Assembly (NCBI GenBank): GCA_040357565.1
Contig: JBDODJ010000084.1
Strand: one strand, 5' to 3'
Source of the DNA: Cercozoa sp. M6MM
Taxonomy: Eukaryota > Endomyxa: Ascetosporea
Length of the DNA: 46,930 nucleotides
Below are positions 45,671 through 46,930 of this stretch, piece after piece (positions within the stretch are counted from its first letter, which is position 1; each line of letters starts with the position of its first letter). Position numbers and translations under genes: made by a program. The notes below the pieces were generated by a model. That model made no database searches, was not told the DNA's origin, and saw only the letters and a list, made by a program, of their open reading frames with translations.

Positions 45671-46004
45671 TCCTCGCGCCTCGCCTACTCACACGACAGG
45701 CCGGTTGTCTCCTCGCGTCTAACGCGAAACACCTTTATTCACCTTAATCGCATAAACATGTGCTAAGCATTAGCGTAGTTTAACCACGCACCTTCATTGC
45801 GTCAGGGTTCGCGGGTCAGACTCGAGTGGTCAACATTCTATCTCAACTTGATCATGCTCTGCCCTGACAGTGCCAAAGCCTTTGGTACCACAAGTGTGCG
45901 CAGACGTGTGTGATTGCATTCTATTGCCTTGCCCTGACTTTTGTTCGAAGCGAGCTCGTTCTCTTTGGGGGGGCTGAGTCGTGCGTTGGCAGTCCTCCGC
46001 GTGG
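45671..46004. other. Intergenic, eIF5B 3' end to next gene
   Basis: A 334-bp tandem spacer between same-strand genes. No coding signal or obvious element was found beyond a short G run near 45967. Confidence 0.4.
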
Positions 46005-46818
46005 ATGTGGAGCGAACCTGCGGCCAAGCGCCGGCGCACGACGGTGGCGAGCGCGCCATCGCGTGCTGCCATGCCTTTGGTTGCCGCACGTGCTCGGGTA
46101 AGTGCGCTGTATTGTAGGGTGATCGAGTGAGATTGAACACCTTTTGTGTGCCCAGGCGTTGTTTTCGGCGGTGCCGTTTTTCATGAAGAATGCCACAGGT
46201 TCCTTGGCGCAGAAGCAAGAGAATCTACAGCAACAGCAGCAACAACTACTACAGACACAGTTAGAGCAACAGCAATACGAGCAGTCGCAGCAGCAGCAGG
46301 AGTCGATACAGCCGATCGAGACACCTGCGAGTCCGGGCTCTCTTGCGAAACACAGTGCTCCTGAGGGACTGCTACGTCGTGTGTTCTGCCACTTTATCCC
46401 CACCCATTTTGCCCTCCCCAGTTACTTCTTGTGCTTGCATTTTAGCCCTTTATGACCTTTAAACCTTTACCCCCCCCCCCCCCCCAGGAGCGACATCGTC
46501 TCGTTTCGTGCGGCCTGAGCCGTTTTTTAACACGCGACGCGCCGGCATGTCTAGTAAGTTGTATCTACGCCCTCCTACCTCTTTATCCTCCTCCATTCCG
46601 TACTCTTGTGCAACACAGGCATGTCGCCCAAGGAGCGCATGAAGGAACTGCTGCGGCGACAGCGACTGCTGCGACTGCTGCGTCGAGACCGTGTCATTCT
46701 CGGTCGCGTGGTAGACTCTTGTTTTTGCCCCCTCCTTAGCCCCTTTACCCCCATCTTACCTCCTTCCACAGAAGACAGTCGACAAGCTGCGCAAGGACGT
46801 GCACATTGTCATCAGGTA
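46005..46818 (+). CDS. Gln-rich basic protein, 5' part (runs off window)
   Basis: Exon 1 (46005-46099) starts MWSEPAAKRRRTTVASAP and contains KRRR, a possible nuclear localisation signal. After a GTAAGT intron, exon 2 reads ALFSAVPFFMKNATGSLAQ, then a polyglutamine-like region (LQQQQQQLLQTQLEQQQ). Exon 3 gives ATSSRFVRPEPFFNTRRAGM. Exon 4 reads SPKERMKELLRRQRLLRLL, and exon 5 reads KTVDKLRKDVHIVI, followed by an intron that is TG-rich to the window edge. The phases hold. The charged helical stretch after the glutamine region may be a coiled coil. Family not recognised; the rest of the gene lies beyond the window. Confidence 0.6.
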
Positions 46819-46882
46819 GTTTTGTGCGTGTGCTGCCTTTGTGTCTGTCTGTCTGTGTCTGTGTGTGTATCTTGTGTGTGTC

Positions 46883-46883
<1 letters not shown>

Positions 46884-46930
<47 letters not shown>
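46884..46930 (+). repeat. (TG)n microsatellite at window edge
   Basis: A TG run in the last visible intron, cut by the end of the window. The true length is unknown. Confidence 0.9.

Overview
This window is nuclear DNA from an intron-dense eukaryote, most likely a unicellular heterotrophic protist. Almost every gene is cut into short exons by introns of roughly 30-150 bp, there are no bacterial operons, and the gene content is plainly eukaryotic (linker histone, eIF5B, TBC RabGAP, P4-ATPase, tetraspanin, NOL11-like nucleolar protein). I cannot fix the lineage from the sequence alone. Two features stand out across all genes: most introns begin GTAC rather than GTAAG or GTGAG, and many carry TG-rich or CT/C-rich runs on the sense strand. 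Exon boundaries were read by eye from frame continuity and splice dinucleotides, so individual junctions may be off by a few bases. No tRNA, rRNA or CRISPR was seen.

Layout. 0-5 kb: the 3' end of a membrane-protein gene (+), a tiny Pro-rich PPPPY gene (+), then on the minus strand a ribokinase-family kinase followed 19 bp later by a bacterial-type deoxyribose-phosphate aldolase, possibly one fused gene for deoxyribose breakdown. 5-13 kb: a tetraspanin (+) and a large phospholipase D (+) whose N-terminal half carries two Cys-rich modules. 13.5-20.6 kb: an FtsJ-type methyltransferase (-), a TBC-domain RabGAP (+), a coiled-coil protein (+) and a small gene (+). 20.8-21.6 kb: the C-terminal end of a P4-ATPase flippase (-), cut by a 100-N assembly gap.

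22.5-23.8 kb: a complete 1,334-bp DNA transposon with 104-bp inverted repeats and a perfect 9-bp target duplication (Mutator-like by these marks), carrying its own three-exon Cys/His-rich gene. 23.9-29.8 kb: a NOL11/UTP8-like rRNA-processing factor (-), a Yippee-domain protein with a coiled-coil N-terminus (+) and histone H1 (+). 30.3-39.7 kb: a multi-membrane-span protein (-), a possible 62-aa ORF (-), a secreted M28 aminopeptidase (+), an unrecognised gap-broken minus-strand gene, and a GPH/MFS_2 sugar transporter (-). 40.0-46.9 kb: the complete translation factor eIF5B (+), with an unusual NQVD in place of NKxD in its GTP-binding site, and the 5' part of a Gln-rich nuclear-looking protein that runs off the end.

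Many neighbours are divergent pairs sharing 0.3-0.65 kb upstream regions (kinase/tetraspanin, methyltransferase/TBC, NOL11/Yippee, transporter/eIF5B), as expected of a compact genome. Apart from the kinase-aldolase pair, I see no functional clustering.
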